The notes under the pieces: model-generated | The model's input: the letters and a program-made list of their open reading frames with translations, nothing else | Database searches by the model: none | Told to the model about the DNA's origin: nothing | NCBI GenBank assembly: GCA_964020155.1 | Contig: OZ026556.1 | Location: forward strand, 4,386,001 to 4,450,000 | DNA: 64,000 nucleotides | From: Chondrilla cf. caribensis | Lineage: Eukaryota > Porifera > Demospongiae > Chondrillida > Chondrillidae | Reading direction: 5' to 3' | In this document: in pieces, positions 22,431 through 36,300 of the stretch | Position numbering within the stretch: the first letter of the stretch is position 1 | How the letters are laid out: every line of letters starts with the position of its first letter | Position numbers and translations under genes: made by a program

Positions 22431-25400
22431 GTTTGTTTTGTGTATATAGGTGAAGTCAATGTGTTTTGATACATGTGCTCCAAGCGTGTACTGTCGAAAT
22501 CGTAGTCGGGTTATCCAGCTAAAAAGCAGATACAAAAAGCATACCGGCTTATGTGTAATATTGCTTGATTTAACGTGATGCAGTCTCAATCATTTCAGCG
22601 ATGTGGTTACGGTATAACGATATTGCTTACGGTATAACATAGTGATGTACCATGATATAGTTTTCTACGTACATGTATCATAGCCGTGATTTTTCGCGGA
22701 CATTGACCTTCAATGCTTTAGTCTCGCCATAATGTGGTGAGTTTTCCTCATTCGCTAAATTTGTGCTCAACGAATTTTATGTCTATTTACGATAATTGAG
22801 CTTGCACTGGTGATTTCGGTTCCTCTTCTCTCCACCTTCGACACTAGCTGCGTACGGAGTGCAGAACCTAGCGTAAATCGTACGAAATTTCTAAGAATGT
22901 GATATCACAATTTTTCATGAAAATCCTAAATTTACATTCTACTAGAGTTACTACACACGCAGTAATATTATGAGGACTGCAATTTTAAGAGAACATACTT
23001 GTGCAAGTTTTCAAAGATTTCAAACCACACCTTATCATCTGTCGAATTTGTAAGATGTTGACAAGAATTTGTGATTTTTCACCAGTTTAAGTGTATCTGC
23101 AGGAAAACTGAAATTTTGCTCTACACTTTTACACCATTGCACTATACATTATATGAGTGTTAATGCTATGTGATTTGCTAAGTCTGCTTATAGATGAACT
23201 GGACATGTGGTAGGAAAAATATTCACTATACCCATTTAAAGTATCCTGTTCGTCACTGATCCTAGGTGAAGCTGCCTGTACAAGTACAGATGCAAAAGCG
23301 AGTTATGTCTCAAGCACGTACAGTATTCAGACATTATCTGGCATGACCAAGGATGCCTGTGTTGAAGCATGCTGCAGTAATACCAACTGCTATGCCGTGT
23401 TGATCTACAGGAGCAGTGGGACCTGCTACTTGAGGAGTACCTTCCCGTCTAGTGCAGTATCATCGTCTTCATCTTACTACCTTTACTACCTAGTCCGAGA
23501 TTCCGTTTCTAATTATTTGGATGTTCGAAAGTATGGAAACAGCGACTGTTCCGGTAGTGTGACCACATATCGTAGCTATGCCATTGATTCCTGTGTGCCC
23601 TATCTAGAGCTGGCCTACACCGAGCATGCCTACCACTTGTATGAGTTGGAATCTTCCACCAGTTCATCTGACTTCACTGTCCGTCACTTAGTGTGGTTTG
23701 AAGCTCCAGGCTGTACTGCTGCGGAGAATGAATGGACCACGCCAGACATCAACGAAACCCAGGGAAGTTCGAATTGCTACGACTATTATCGTAATTATGA
23801 AGTTGGCAGTACTCCAAGAGATATTCCAGTGACTGGTGTGACCACTGAAGACAACTACCAACCTCAGTATGTGATATGGAGGAAGTATGCTAGCACCTGT
23901 GATGAAGGTCCACCATGGAGAGTATCCTACAGTGTTGGACAATGCCACGAGGAGGAGACTCTGAGAGACAGTTTCAAGTTTGAGAGTACAGGAACCCATC
24001 CGGCAGAAGGATATCAGATGGAGGTGAGCTGGTGGGACTCATCCACTACTTGTGGTGGCTCACCAAGTTCCCAATTCAACATTACTTGGGGATGTCGTAC
24101 TACCTATCCAGGTAGTGGATACTTCACATTCAGCTCCACTTCACTGTCATCCACCTGTTCAGCTACTACCACAACGGGTGTATCACAGTCTGTGAGTACA
24201 TCGTACAGTATAACATCATATTCGTACACAAGTTGGGATTCCTGTTTCAGCTCATGTTGCAGCAGATCAGACTGTTATGCCTTCATGCTGAGTTCCTCGA
24301 GATGCTACATTCTTCGGCAGTTTTCATCCAGTGTAACATCTTCCAGTACTACCTACACCCTCTACTACATGGTTCGTGACGGTAAGAGCAAACCTGGTGC
24401 ATTCCTGGATACTCGCGTGTACAACAGTGAAGGGTGTGGAGGATCAGTGACAGACTACATCAGTTACCCCATTGAATCGTGCGTCCCCTACAAGTACCTC
24501 GCCTACCACAGCAATGCCTATCAAATGTTCCAAGTAGATTCGTACACCAGCACTAGAAGCTTTGTTCTTCGTCACTTGGTGTGGTTCGAAGCTCCCGGAT
24601 GTACTGCACCAGAGAGTGATTGGGACACTCCAGACATCAACACAACTCGTAACAGCAACTCATGTTATAAGAACTACACATTCTACGAACTGAAGCATGC
24701 TCCGAGAGACATTCCAATAACGGCTATATCAACCCAAGACAACTACGAACCTCAGTATGTGATATGGAGGAAGTATGGTGAAACATGCAGTGGAGGTCCA
24801 CCTAAAAGGGTATCCTACAGTGTTGGACAGTGCCACGAGGAGGAGACTCTGAGAGACAGTTTCAAGTTTGAGAGTACAGGAACCCATCCGGCAGAAGGAT
24901 ATCAGATGGAAGTGAGCTGGTGGGACTCATCCACCTCTTGCGGTGGCTCTCCGAGTTCCCAATTCAATATTACTTGGGGATGTCGTTCTACCTATCCAGG
25001 AAGTGGATACTTCACATTCAGCTCCACTTCACTGTCATCCACCTGTTCAGCTACTACCACAACGGGTGTATCACAGTCTGTGAGTACATCATACAGTATA
25101 ACATTATATTCGTACACAAGTTGGGACTCCTGTTTTAGCTCATGTTGCAGCAGATCAAACTGTTATGCCTTCATGCTGAGTTCCTCCAGATGCTACATTC
25201 TTCGGCAGTTTTCATCCAGTGTACCGTCCTCCAGTTCAACCTACACCCTCTACTACATGGTTCGTGATGGTAAGAGCAAACCTGGTGCATTCCTGGATAC
25301 TCGCGTGTACAACAGTGAAGGTTGTGGAGGATCAGTGACAGACTACATCAGTTACCCCATTGAATCATGCGTCCCCTACAAGTACCTCGCCTACCACAAC

Positions 25401-28400
25401 AATGCCTATCAAATGTTCCGTATAGATTCGTACACCAGCACTAGAAACTTTGTTCTTCGTCACTTGGTGTGGTTCGAAGCTCCCGGATGTACTGCACCAG
25501 AGAGTGATTGGGACACTCCAGACATCAACATGACTCGTAACAGCAACTCATGTTACAAGAACTACACATTCTACGAACTGAAGCATGCTCCGAGAGACAT
25601 TCCAATAACGGCTGTATCAACCCAAGACAACTACGAGCCTCAGTATGTGATATGGAGGAAGTATGCTGATACATGCAGTGGAGGTCCACCTAAAAGGGTA
25701 TCCTACAGTGTTGGACAATGCCACGAGGAGGAGACTCTGAGAGACAGTTTCAAGTTTGAGAGTACAGGAACCCATCCGGCAGAAGGATATCAGATGGAGG
25801 TGAGCTGGTGGGACTCATCCACTACTTGTGTCGGCTCTCCAAGTTCCCAATTCAACATTACTTGGGGATGTCATTCCACTAATCCAGGAAGTGGATACTT
25901 CACATTCAGCTCCACTGGACTGTCATCCACCTGTTTAGCTACTACCACAACGGGTGTATCACAGTCTGTGAGTACATCGTACAGTATAACATCATATTCG
26001 TACACAAGTTGGGACTCCTGTTTCAGCTCATGTTGCAGCAGATCAAACTGTTATGCCTTCATGCTGAGTTCCTCGAGATGCTACATTCTTCGGCAGTTTT
26101 CATCCAGTGCAACATCTTCCAGTACTACGTACACCCTCTACTACATGGTTCGTGATGGTAAGAGCAAACCTGGTGCATTCCTGGATACTCGCGTGTACAA
26201 CAGTGAAGGGTGTGGAGGATCAGTGACAGACTACATCAGTTACCCCATTGAATCGTGCGTCCCCTACAAGTACCTCGCCTACCACAATAATGCCTATCAA
26301 ATGTTCCGTATAGATTCGTACACCAGCACTAGAAACTTTGTTCTTCGTCACTTGGTGTGGTTCGAAGCTCCCGGATGTACTGCACCAGAGAGTGATTGGG
26401 ACACTCCAGACATCAACACGACTCGTAACAGCAACTCATGCTACAAGAACTACACATTCTACGAACTGAAGCATGCTCCGAGAGACATTCCAATAACGGC
26501 TGTATCAACCCAAGACAACTACGAACCTCAGTATGTGATATGGAGGAAGTATGCCGATACATGCAGTGGAGGTCCACCTAAAAGGGTATCCTACAGTGTT
26601 GGACAATGCCACGAGGAGGAGACTCTGAGAGACAGTTTCAAGTTTGAGAGTACAGGAACCCATCCGGCAGAAGGATATCAGATGGAGGTGAGCTGGTGGG
26701 ACTCATCCACTACTTGTGGTGGCTCTCCGAGTTCCCAATTCAACATTACTTGGGGATGTCGTTCTACTAATCCAGGAAGTGGATACTTCACATTCAGCTT
26801 CACTTCACTGTCATCCACCTGTTCAGCTACTACCACAACGGGTGTATCACAGTCTGTGAGTACATCGTACAGTATAACATCATATTCGTACACAAGTTGG
26901 GATTCCTGTTTCAGCTCATGTTGCAGCAGATCAAACTGTTATGCCTTCATGCTGAGTTCCTCGAGATGCTACATTCTTCGGCAGTTTTCATCCAGTGCAA
27001 CATCTTCCAGTACTACCTACACCCTCTACTACATGGTTCGCGATGCAAAGAGCAAACCTGGTGCATTCCTGGATACTCGCGTGTACAACAGTGAAGGTTG
27101 TGGAGGATCAGTGACAGACTACATCAGTTACCCCATTGAATCGTGCGTCCCCTACAAGTACCTCGCCTACCACAACAATGCCTATCAAATGTTCCAAGTA
27201 GATTCGTACACCAGCACTAGAAGCTTTGTTCTTCGTCACTTGGTGTGGTTCGAAGCTCCCGGATGTACTGCACCAGAGAGTGATTGGGACACTCCAGACA
27301 TCAACACAACTCGTAACAGTGACTCATGTTACAAGAACTACACATTCTACGAACTGAAGCATGCTCCGAGAGACATTCCAATAACGGCTGTATCAACCCA
27401 AGACAACTACGAGCCTCAGTATGTGATATGGAGGAAGTATGGTGAAACATGCAGTGGAGGTCCACCTAAAAGAGTATCCTACAATGTTTCACAGTGCCAT
27501 AAGGAGGAGACTCTGAGAGACAGTTTCAAGTTTGAGAGTACAGGAACCCATCCGGCAGAAGGATATCAGATGGAGGTGAGCTGGTGGGACTCATCCACTA
27601 CTTGTGTCGGCTCTCCAAGTTCCCAATTCAACATTACTTGGGGATGTCGTTCTACTAATCCAGGAAGTGGATACTTCACATTCAGCTCCACTGGGCTATC
27701 ATCCACTTGTTCAGCTACGTCCACAACGGGTGTATTTCAGTATGTTAGTATATCAACATACAGCTTTCGAACATATTCTTACACAACTTGGGATTCCTGT
27801 TACAGTATATGTTGCAGCTGGTCAAACTGCCATGCTTTCATGCTGAGTTCCTCAAGATGCTACGTTCTATACTACTTTTCACCCAGTGTTCCAACCTCCA
27901 GTACTACCTACACCCTCTACTACATGGTTCGTGACGGTAAGAGCAAACCTGGTGTATTTCTGGATACTCGCGTGTACAACAGTGAAGGTTGTGGAGGATC
28001 AGTGACAGACTACATCAGTTACCCCATTGAATCATGCATCCCCTACAAGTACCTCGCCTACCACGAACATGCCTATCAAATGTTCCGTGTAGATTCGTAC
28101 ACCAGCACTAGAAGCTTTGTTCTTCGTCACTTGGTGTGGTTCGAAGCTCCCGGATGTACTGCACCAGAGAGTGATTGGGACACTCCAGACATCAACACAA
28201 CTCGTAACAGTGACTCATGTTACAAGAACTACACATTCTACGAACTGAAGCATGCTCCGAGAGACATTCCAATAACGGCTGTATCAACCCAAGACAACTA
28301 CGAGCCTCAGTATGTGATATGGAGGAAGTATGGTGAAACATGCAGTGGAGGTCCACCTAAAAGAGTATCCTACAATGTTTCACAGTGCCATAAGGAGGAG

Positions 28401-31400
28401 ACTCTGAGAGACAGTTTCAAGTTTGAGAGTACAGGAACCCATCCGGCAGAAGGATATCAGATGGAGGTGAGCTGGTGGGACTCATCCACTACTTGTGTCG
28501 GCTCTCCAAGTTCCCAATTCAATATTACTTGGGGATGTCGTTCTACTAATCCAGGAAGTGGATACTTCACATTCAGCTCCACTGGGCTATCATCCACTTG
28601 TTCAGCTACGTCCACAACGGGTGTATTTCAGTATGTTAGTATATCAACATACAGCTTTCGAACATATTCTTACACAACTTGGGATTCCTGTTACAGTATA
28701 TGTTGCAGCTGGTCAAACTGCCATGCTTTCATGCTGAGTTCCTCAAGATGCTACGTTCTATACTACTTTTCACCCAGTGTTCCAACCTCCAGTACTACCT
28801 ACACCCTCTACTACATGGTTCGTGACGGTAAGAGCAAACCTGGTGTATTTCTGGATACTCGCGTGTACAACAGTGAAGGTTGTGGAGGATCAGTGACAGA
28901 CTACATCAGTTACCCCATTGAATCATGCATCCCCTACAAGTACCTCGCCTACCACGAACATGCCTATCAAATGTTCCGTGTAGATTCGTACACCAGCACT
29001 AGAAGCTTTGTTCTTCGTCACTTGGTGTGGTTCGAAGCTCCCGGATGTACTGCACCAGAGAGTTATTGGGACACTCCAGACATCAACACAACTCGTAACA
29101 GCGACTCATGCTACAAGAACTACACATTCTATGAACTGAGGCATGCTCCGAGAGACATTCCAATAACGGCTATATCAACCCAAGACAACTACGAACCTCA
29201 GTATGTGATATGGAGGAAGTATGGTGAAACATGCAGTGGAGGTCCACCTAAAAGGGTATCCTACAGTGTTGGACAATGCCACGAGGAGGAGACTCTGAGA
29301 GACAGTTTCAAGTTTGAGAGTACAGGAACCCATCCGACAGAAGGATATCAGATGGAGGTGAGCTGGTGGGACTCATCCACTACTTGTGGCGGCTCTCCAA
29401 GTTCCCGATTCAATATTACTTGGGGATGTCATTCCACTAATCCAGGAAGAGGAGACTTCACATTTAGCTCTGCTGGGCTATCATCCACCTGTTCAGCTAC
29501 GTCCACAACGGGTGTATTTCAGTATGTTAGTATATCAACATACAGCTTTCGAACATATTCTTACACAACTTGGGATTCCTGTTACAGTATATGTTGCAGC
29601 TGGTCAAACTGCCATGCTTTCATGCTGAGTTCCTCAAGATGCTATGTTCTATACTACTTTTCACCCAGTGTTCCAATCACCAGTACTACCTACACCCTCT
29701 ACTACATGGTTCGCGATGGTAGTGCTACTCCCAGGGGATATTTGGATACTCGTATCTACAGCAGCAGTTCCTGCAGTGGATCGATCAGCTCATACACCAG
29801 TCTTCCTCTCGGTCATTGCACCCGGTACACCTACCTGGAGTATACTGATCACACCTATCAGATGCTGTATTTGGATTCTTATACTGACCAAAATAATTAC
29901 GTTCTTCGTCATCTTGTATGGTATGAGGCTCCAGGATGTACTGTTAATGAGAGTCAGTGGAATACTGCAGACATCAACACAACACGCCAAAGTGGAGATT
30001 GCTTTCAAGATTACAACTTTTGGACAGTGAAATACGCTCCATACAGTAGGAATGTGGGGTCAGTGGTGACAGGAGCTGATAACTTTGTCCCCTCGTATGT
30101 GAACCACAGGAAGTACAGCACTCCTTGCTCCTCAACAGTGACAGAACAGGTCTCTTATCAGCTTGGATACTGCTACGAAGGTAATGGTGGGAGCTTTACC
30201 ATCCAGCGAACAGTCAATCATCCTACCTCCGGTTACCAGATGAAGGTTAGAATATGGAGTGGGTCGACAGTTTGTTCAGGAGATCCTTCAGAAATCTTCA
30301 ATCTGGTGTGGGGATGTCGAGTGGCAACATCATTCAGTGGTAGTTTCACTTTCACAAGTAGTGCATCCTACACTGTTCCTCAAGGATTTGAGTATTCATC
30401 TTCCACTTCCTCGATGACCTCAACAATGTCTTCATCGTCCACCTCTTCGTCCTCTACTTCATTGTCCACCTCTATGCCTACTAGTTTTTCATCTACCTCT
30501 TTGTCTTCTACTTTATTGTCAACCTCTATGCCTACTAGTTCATCATCCACCTCTATGCCTACTAGTTCGTCATCCACCTTTCCATCCTCTACTTCATCGT
30601 CCACCTCTATGCCTACTAGTTCGTCATCCACCTTTCCATCCTCTACTTCATCGTCAACCTCTATGCCTACTAGTTCATCATCCTTCTCTTTGTCTTCTAC
30701 ATTATCACCATCCTCTATGTCCACTACTTCCTCATCCACTCCTTTGTCTTCTAGTTCGTCAACTACCTCTTTTTCATTGTCCATTTCTTCGTCTCCTCTG
30801 TTGTCTACCTCATTATTATCATCTGCTGAAGTAACATCTACTATTGAGGTATCATCACCTGTTCAACCGTCTTCATCTGTCCCACCATCATCATCATCTG
30901 TTGGGCAATCCCCATCTGTCACATCATCGTCTGTTTGGCCATCTGCATCCCTTAGGCTATCATCATCTGTTGGGCCATCACCAGTCCCATCTTCACTTCC
31001 CCAAACATCAGCGATACAGTCAGTCTCCATCACAACCAGCTCTTTGTCCACAACCTCAATGTATCCGGAAACATCTTCTGTACCATTGCTCACTACCACT
31101 TCTTCAGTACTCACATCCTCTGTGCTGCCCATGACTCCATCATGTGGTCCAATCCCTGATTCCACACCACCATCTCAGTCAGTATGCCCTGGGACCACTG
31201 CCACCAGCGGATTGAATGTGATTGTCCTCCAGTCTGACGAATACCAGTTAAAGCACCTCACTGGAGTTACCGAGGAGCAATGCTTTACAGTTTGTTGCAG
31301 CGATGACGATTGCTATTCCTTCACCCGCTCTCTGACCTCCAACGAATGTTGGTTCCACAGAAAGCATCCACTAACAGCTGTCCAATCCAGCGAGCACCAC

Positions 31401-32402
31401 ACCACATTCTACATGGTCAGGGACAGTCCCGGTCCTTATCTGGACACCTGGGTGTACAGCGGAGAAGGATGTACATCTCTACCTAGCTACACCAGCTATT
31501 CTTTGGATACGTGCATTCCATACAGAGGACTGGACTATCAGGAGCACTCCCATCAGGTGTTCCAACTGGACTGCTATACAGATTCCGGTTTCACATTACG
31601 TCATTTGGTGTGGTACGAGGCACCTGGGTGTACTGTCCCCAGAAATCAGTGGTCGTTGCCAAATGTGAACGTCAGTGTGAATTCGAGTAGTTGCTATGGA
31701 AACATAAGGTTCTGGTCAGTAAAGGACCAACCTCGAGACATTCCAGTAGAAGCTGTCACCGAAGTGGACAGTTTCATCCCCACCTATGTCAACTATGTGA
31801 AGTACAGCTCCTGTTCTTCAAGCAACGTCATCAGTCGAGTATCCTACAAGACAGGTGTCTGTTATAGTGAGGACAGAGACAGTTTCGTTTACAAGCAGAC
31901 TACCAGTAACCCATCTTTTGGGTACCAGATGAAGGTTAGGTGGTGGAGTGGGACAAGAAGCTGTTCCGGAAGTCCCTCTCAAATGTTTGATGTTGTGTGG
32001 GGATGTCAAATGACGTCAGTACTCACTGGTGTCTTCTCGTTCACAGACAGTGCTCTGTTTGCAATTCCCGGGCAGTCTATATCTGTCAAACCCACTACTA
32101 CATCAACCCCGCCCACATACCCGCCTCCATCTGCAGAAGACCAATCCTCCACTATCATTGCAGTCGGTGTGTCTGTGCCTATTGTAATCATTGTGGTTGT
32201 CGTACTGGCAGTGGTAGTGATTGTTGCTATGGCGATGTTCAGGGTGAAAAAGGATGAGTTTACTAACTCAGATGACAACCATGTCAACTTTCCGGAGTGT
32301 AAACTTGACATGTTTGGTGATGAGGAAGAGTCCAATACAATGACTATACGTAACCCTCTTAGTACCCTTGATGCCGAGAAGATAGAGCATGGTAGGGATT
32401 AG
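22382..32402 (+). CDS. Gene 3: 9-module receptor paralog
   Basis: Exons 22382-22430 and 23266-32402 (intron 835 bp) give 3061 residues. Layout: signal peptide, module 1, four type-A modules, three type-B modules (the last the divergent SATPRG form), a stalk of STSMPTSSSS repeats, the membrane-proximal module, TM helix (32151-32240) and a tail with NTMTIRNPLS. Exon 2 has no ATG upstream of 23343 in this frame although the frame is open and homologous there. This shows that the true start must be in an upstream exon. The tail is of the NFPECKLDMFG class, as in genes 1 and 2. Function unknown; adhesion or recognition is inferred from the architecture. Confidence 0.9.
23266..30380 (+). repeat. 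Gene 3 module array (8 tandem modules)
   Basis: Modules start near 23266, 24156, 25044, 25932, 26820, 27708, 28599 and 29490. About 27300-28190 and 28191-29080 are nearly identical over one 891-bp period. That register does not coincide with the domain boundary, so the exchange breakpoints lay inside a module. Confidence 0.93.
30381..31180 (+). repeat. Gene 3 mucin-like stalk (54-bp repeats)
   Basis: About five SMPTS-containing copies of an approximately 54-bp unit (STSMPTSSSSTFPSSTSS) followed by SVPPSSSS/SVGQSPS sequence and the conserved TTTSSLSTTSMYPE linker. The same repeat family occurs in genes 4 and 5 with different copy numbers, and is absent from genes 1 and 2. Confidence 0.9.
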
Positions 32403-32515
32403 ACTAGGTTCCTAGATTATTAGTTATTGCTGAGCCGTTATACAGTAATATTTGTGACTGACTGAAGGACATTGTTTTTGCATAGGATAGAATTGGGCTT
32501 GTTTAATAATACTGC

Positions 32516-32788
32516 TTATCTCATGATATTCATTGTTTAAATTCAATGTACATGCCTGCACTAGGCCATTGCTAGTCTTACATTGCCCAGACTACTTCAC
32601 ACTCCATTTTTGTCCCTGTTCAAACAACCCTCCTAGCAAAGTACAATGGGTGTGGCAAGGGTCTGGCTTTGTTAGACTAATAAATTGCTTGTATATAGCC
32701 ATTTCATACTAACACACTAGAATAACATAACACCATGACATTCACGATAATATAAACCAGTTCAACATTCATTTGAAGCTGGAAACGT
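32516..32788 (+). repeat. Segmental duplicate, copy 1 (pair at 44818-45095)
   Basis: Extended similarity to 44818-45095, including gcccagactacttcaca, ggtgtggcaagggtctggct and accatgacatt. It marks a duplicated intergenic segment and shows that the gene 3-4 and gene 4-5 intervals share ancestry. Confidence 0.85.
32679..32684 (+). promoter_or_regulatory. Gene 3 poly(A) signal candidate
   Basis: AATAAA 277 bp after the stop codon. It lies within a block that is duplicated downstream of gene 4 (44818-45095). Confidence 0.4.
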
Positions 32789-32853
32789 GGCAGTCTTTAT
32801 TGACGGAATCACATGATTGAGCAGATATTCTGGAATATAGACATTTACAGGGA

Positions 32854-32911
32854 GTTTCGTGTTCCTTGCGAAAGCACCTGAAATCAGAAGTCACGTATAT
32901 ACTGTGCATCA

Positions 32912-32954
<43 letters not shown>

Positions 32955-32991
32955 ATGTCTGACTTCACGTGCTGTTGCAAGGAACACAAAC
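32854..32991. repeat. Imperfect ~41-bp inverted repeat around a CA microsatellite
   Basis: 32854-32895 and 32951-32991 are complementary with a few mismatches (gtgttccttgc against gcaaggaacac). Between them lie 18 bp and a CA tract (32914-32951). It may be a small foldback element with an expanded centre. Confidence 0.7.
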
Positions 32992-33237
32992 AGTTGCCAG
33001 GGAAACACTCCCCCCCCCCTTAGAATTTTTAATTGGCGGCATCACGTGATTTGAACGGATATTCTGGAAGACAATGTAATAAGAACTGTTGCCAGGGAAA
33101 CGCTCCCCCCTTGGAATGTTATGACAGAGGCAGGTTCTGTTTGGACAACTGATGGAATTAGCACTTTTTATTTCGTGAATATACTTAACCTCCCTAAACA
33201 TGGACCATCTCTGTCTACTGCTGGCACTATGACACCT

Positions 33238-33265
33238 TGGTACACATGACCAGTACCGGATGTGC
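33238..33265 (+). promoter_or_regulatory. Conserved 5' block upstream of gene 4 exon 1
   Basis: tggtacacatgaccagtacc... is shared, with small changes, by genes 3 and 5 at the same distance from exon 1. More diverged copies lie far upstream of genes 1 and 2. It is the most conserved non-coding stretch near the starts, so it is a promoter or 5' UTR element candidate. Confidence 0.45.
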
Positions 33266-33288
33266 ACGACAGATCCGACCGAAGCCAA

Positions 33289-33343
33289 ATGGTCGTCATG
33301 TACTTCCTCGCAGCTGTTTTGCTGCTTTCCTCGGCTACGTCAG
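33289..33343 (+). CDS. Gene 4 exon 1 (signal peptide exon)
   Basis: Encodes MVVMYFLAAVLLLSSATS plus one base and ends at tcag|gttagt. Two in-frame ATGs exist (33289 and 33298); the second aligns with the start of gene 3, and I gave the longer form. It joins the acceptor at 33969/33970 in phase 1. Confidence 0.82.
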
Positions 33344-36300
33344 GTTAGTTTCTGTAGTTGTTAATGGGAAAATGTATTGCAAGCGTGCGTATTGTCTAGT
33401 CTTCTGGTACGTAGTCATTGTCGAAACACTACCATAGTCGAGAAATGCCATATCAAACGAACCACGTACAAGGACCTCCATAGGCTTTTGTGAGTGCAAT
33501 ATTGCGCGATTCAACTATCTTTCTTAATATTCCTACTTATTTGTCTGTTTTAAGCTTTCTTTCTGTCATATACCGGGCACCTTAATAGCAGCTTCACCCC
33601 TCGCAGCTGAAGGTGTGTCCCTATGATAAGGATATGAGGCAAAGAGAAATTGCATAAGCGCAGTTGTATGCAATCATATAATAGATATTGTATACTCAGG
33701 TTACGTGAGTATACAATATCTATGATACAATTAAGATGATGTACTGTACTTTTGATCCTGCATTCCCACCGACCAATACACGGGAGAGATATGCAACCAG
33801 GTAGACAAGTTAATCTACAGCTTGTCTCATCTGATTATCTGTATTGAAGTAACTTCAAGTTTCACAAGTTTCTTTAATTTGCTCACAGTAATACGAACAT
33901 ACCATTAATATGATTATGTGATACTAGATTCCCTTCTTGTGTTACGGTTATGTTTATTACTGATCCTAGGTGAAGCTGCCTGTACAAGTACAGATGCAGA
34001 AGCGAGTTATGTCTCAACCTCGTACAATATTCAGACATTATCTGGCATGACCAGGGATGCCTGTGTTGAAGCATGCTGCAGTAATACCAACTGCTATGCC
34101 GTGTTGATCTTAAGGAGCAGTGGGACCTGCTACCTGAAAAGAACCTTTTCTTCTAGTGCAGTATCATCGTCTTCATCCTATGACCTTCACTACCTGGTCC
34201 GAGATTCCGTTTCTAATTATTTGGATGTTCGAAAGTATGGAAACAGCGACTGTTCTGGTAGTGTGACCACATATCGTAGCTATGCCATTGATTCCTGTGT
34301 GCCCTATCTAGAGCTGGCGTACACCGAACATGCCTACCACTTGTATGAGTTGGAATCCTCCACCAGTTCATCTGACTTCACTGTCCGTCACTTAGTGTGG
34401 TTTGAAGCTCCAGGCTGTACTGCTGCGGAGAATGAATGGACCACACCAGACATCAACGAAACCCAGGGAAGTTCGAATTGCTACGACTATTATCGTAATG
34501 ACGAAGTTAGCAGTACTCCAAGAGATATTCCAGTGACTGGTGTGACCACTGAAGACAACTACCAACCTCAGTATGTGATATGGAGGAAGTATGCTAGCAC
34601 CTGTGATGAAGGTCCACCATGGAGAGTATCCTACAGTGTTGGACAATGCCACGAGGAGGAGACTCTGAGAGACAGTTTCAAGTTTGAGAGTACAGGAACC
34701 CATCCGACAGAAGGATATCAGATGGAGGTGAGCTGGTGGGACTCATCCACTACTTGTGTCGGCTCTCCAAGTTCCCGATTCAATATTACTTGGGGGTGTC
34801 GTTCTACAAATCCAGGAAGTGGATACTTCACATTCAGCTCCACTTCACTGTCATCCACCTGTTCAGCTACTACCACAACGGGTGTATCACAGTCTGTGAG
34901 TACATCGTACAGTATAACATCATATTCGTACACAAGTTGGGATTCCTGTTTCAGCTCATGTTGCAGCAGATCAGACTGTTATGCCTTCATGCTGAGTTCC
35001 TCCAGATGCTACATTCTTCGGCAGTTTTCATCCAGTGCAACATCTTCCAGTACTACCTACACCCTCTACTACATGGTTCGTGATGGTAAGAGCAAACCTG
35101 GTGCATTCCTGGATACTCGCGTGTACAACAGTGAAGGGTGTGGAGGATCAGTGACAGACTACATCAGTTACCCCATTGAATCATGCGTCCCCTACAAGTA
35201 CCTCGCCTACCACAACAATGCCTATCAAATGTTCCGTATAGATTCGTACACCAGCACTAGAAGCTTTGTTCTTCGTCACTTGGTGTGGTTCGAAGCTCCC
35301 GGATGTACTGCACCAGAGAGTGATTGGGACACTCCAGACATCAACATGACTCGTAACAGCAACTCATGTTACAAGAACTACACATTCTACGAACTGAAGC
35401 ATGCTCCGAGAGACATTCCAATAACGGCTGTATCAACCCAAGACAACTACGAACCTCAGTATGTGATATGGAGGAAGTATGCCGATACATGTAGTAGAGG
35501 TCCACCTAAAAGGGTATCCTACAGTGTTGGACAATGCCACGAGGAGGAGACTCTGAGAGACAGTTTCAAGTTTGAGAGTACAGGAACCCATCCGGCAGAA
35601 GGATATCAGATGGAGGTGAGCTGGTGGGACTCATCCACTACTTGTGGTGGCTCACCAAGTTCCCAATTCAACATTACTTGGGGATGTCGTACTACCTATC
35701 CAGGTAGTGGATACTTCACGTTCAGCTCCACTTCACTGTCATCCACCTGTTCAGCTACTACCACAACGGGTGTATCACAGTCTGTGAGTACATCGTACAG
35801 TATAACATCATATTCGTACACAAGTTGGGATTCCTGTTTCAGCTCATGTTGCAGCAGATCAGACTGTTATGCCTTCATGCTGAGTTCCTCCAGATGCTAC
35901 ATTCTTCGGCAGTTTTCATCCAGTGCAACATCTTCCAGTACTACCTACACCCTTTACTACATGGTTCGCGATGCAAAGAGCAAACCTGGTGCATTCCTGG
36001 ATACTCGTGTGTACAACAGTGAAGGTTGTGGAGGATCAGTGACAGACTACATCAGTTACCCCATTGAATCGTGCGTCCCCTACAAGTACCTCGCCTACCA
36101 CAACAATGCCTATCAAATGTTCCAAGTAGATTCGTACACCAGCACTAGAAACTTTGTTCTTCGTCACTTGGTGTGGTTCGAAGCTCCCGGATGTACTGCA
36201 CCAGAGAGTGATTGGGACACTCCAGACATCAACACAACTCGTAACAGCGACTCATGCTACAAGAACTACACATTCTACGAACTGAAGCATGCTCCGAGAG

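Larger units (their letters stand above)
32403..33288. other. Intergenic region between genes 3 and 4
   Basis: The gene 3 3' UTR, a block (32516-32788) repeated at 44818-45095, an imperfect inverted repeat around a CA tract (32854-32991), a poly-C run near 33010, and the 5' region of gene 4. No gene was seen. Confidence 0.65.

Noticed and set aside
23343..23345. ATG at 23343 as start of gene 3
   Set aside because: It is an internal Met of module 1; homologous coding sequence extends 25 codons upstream to the splice acceptor.
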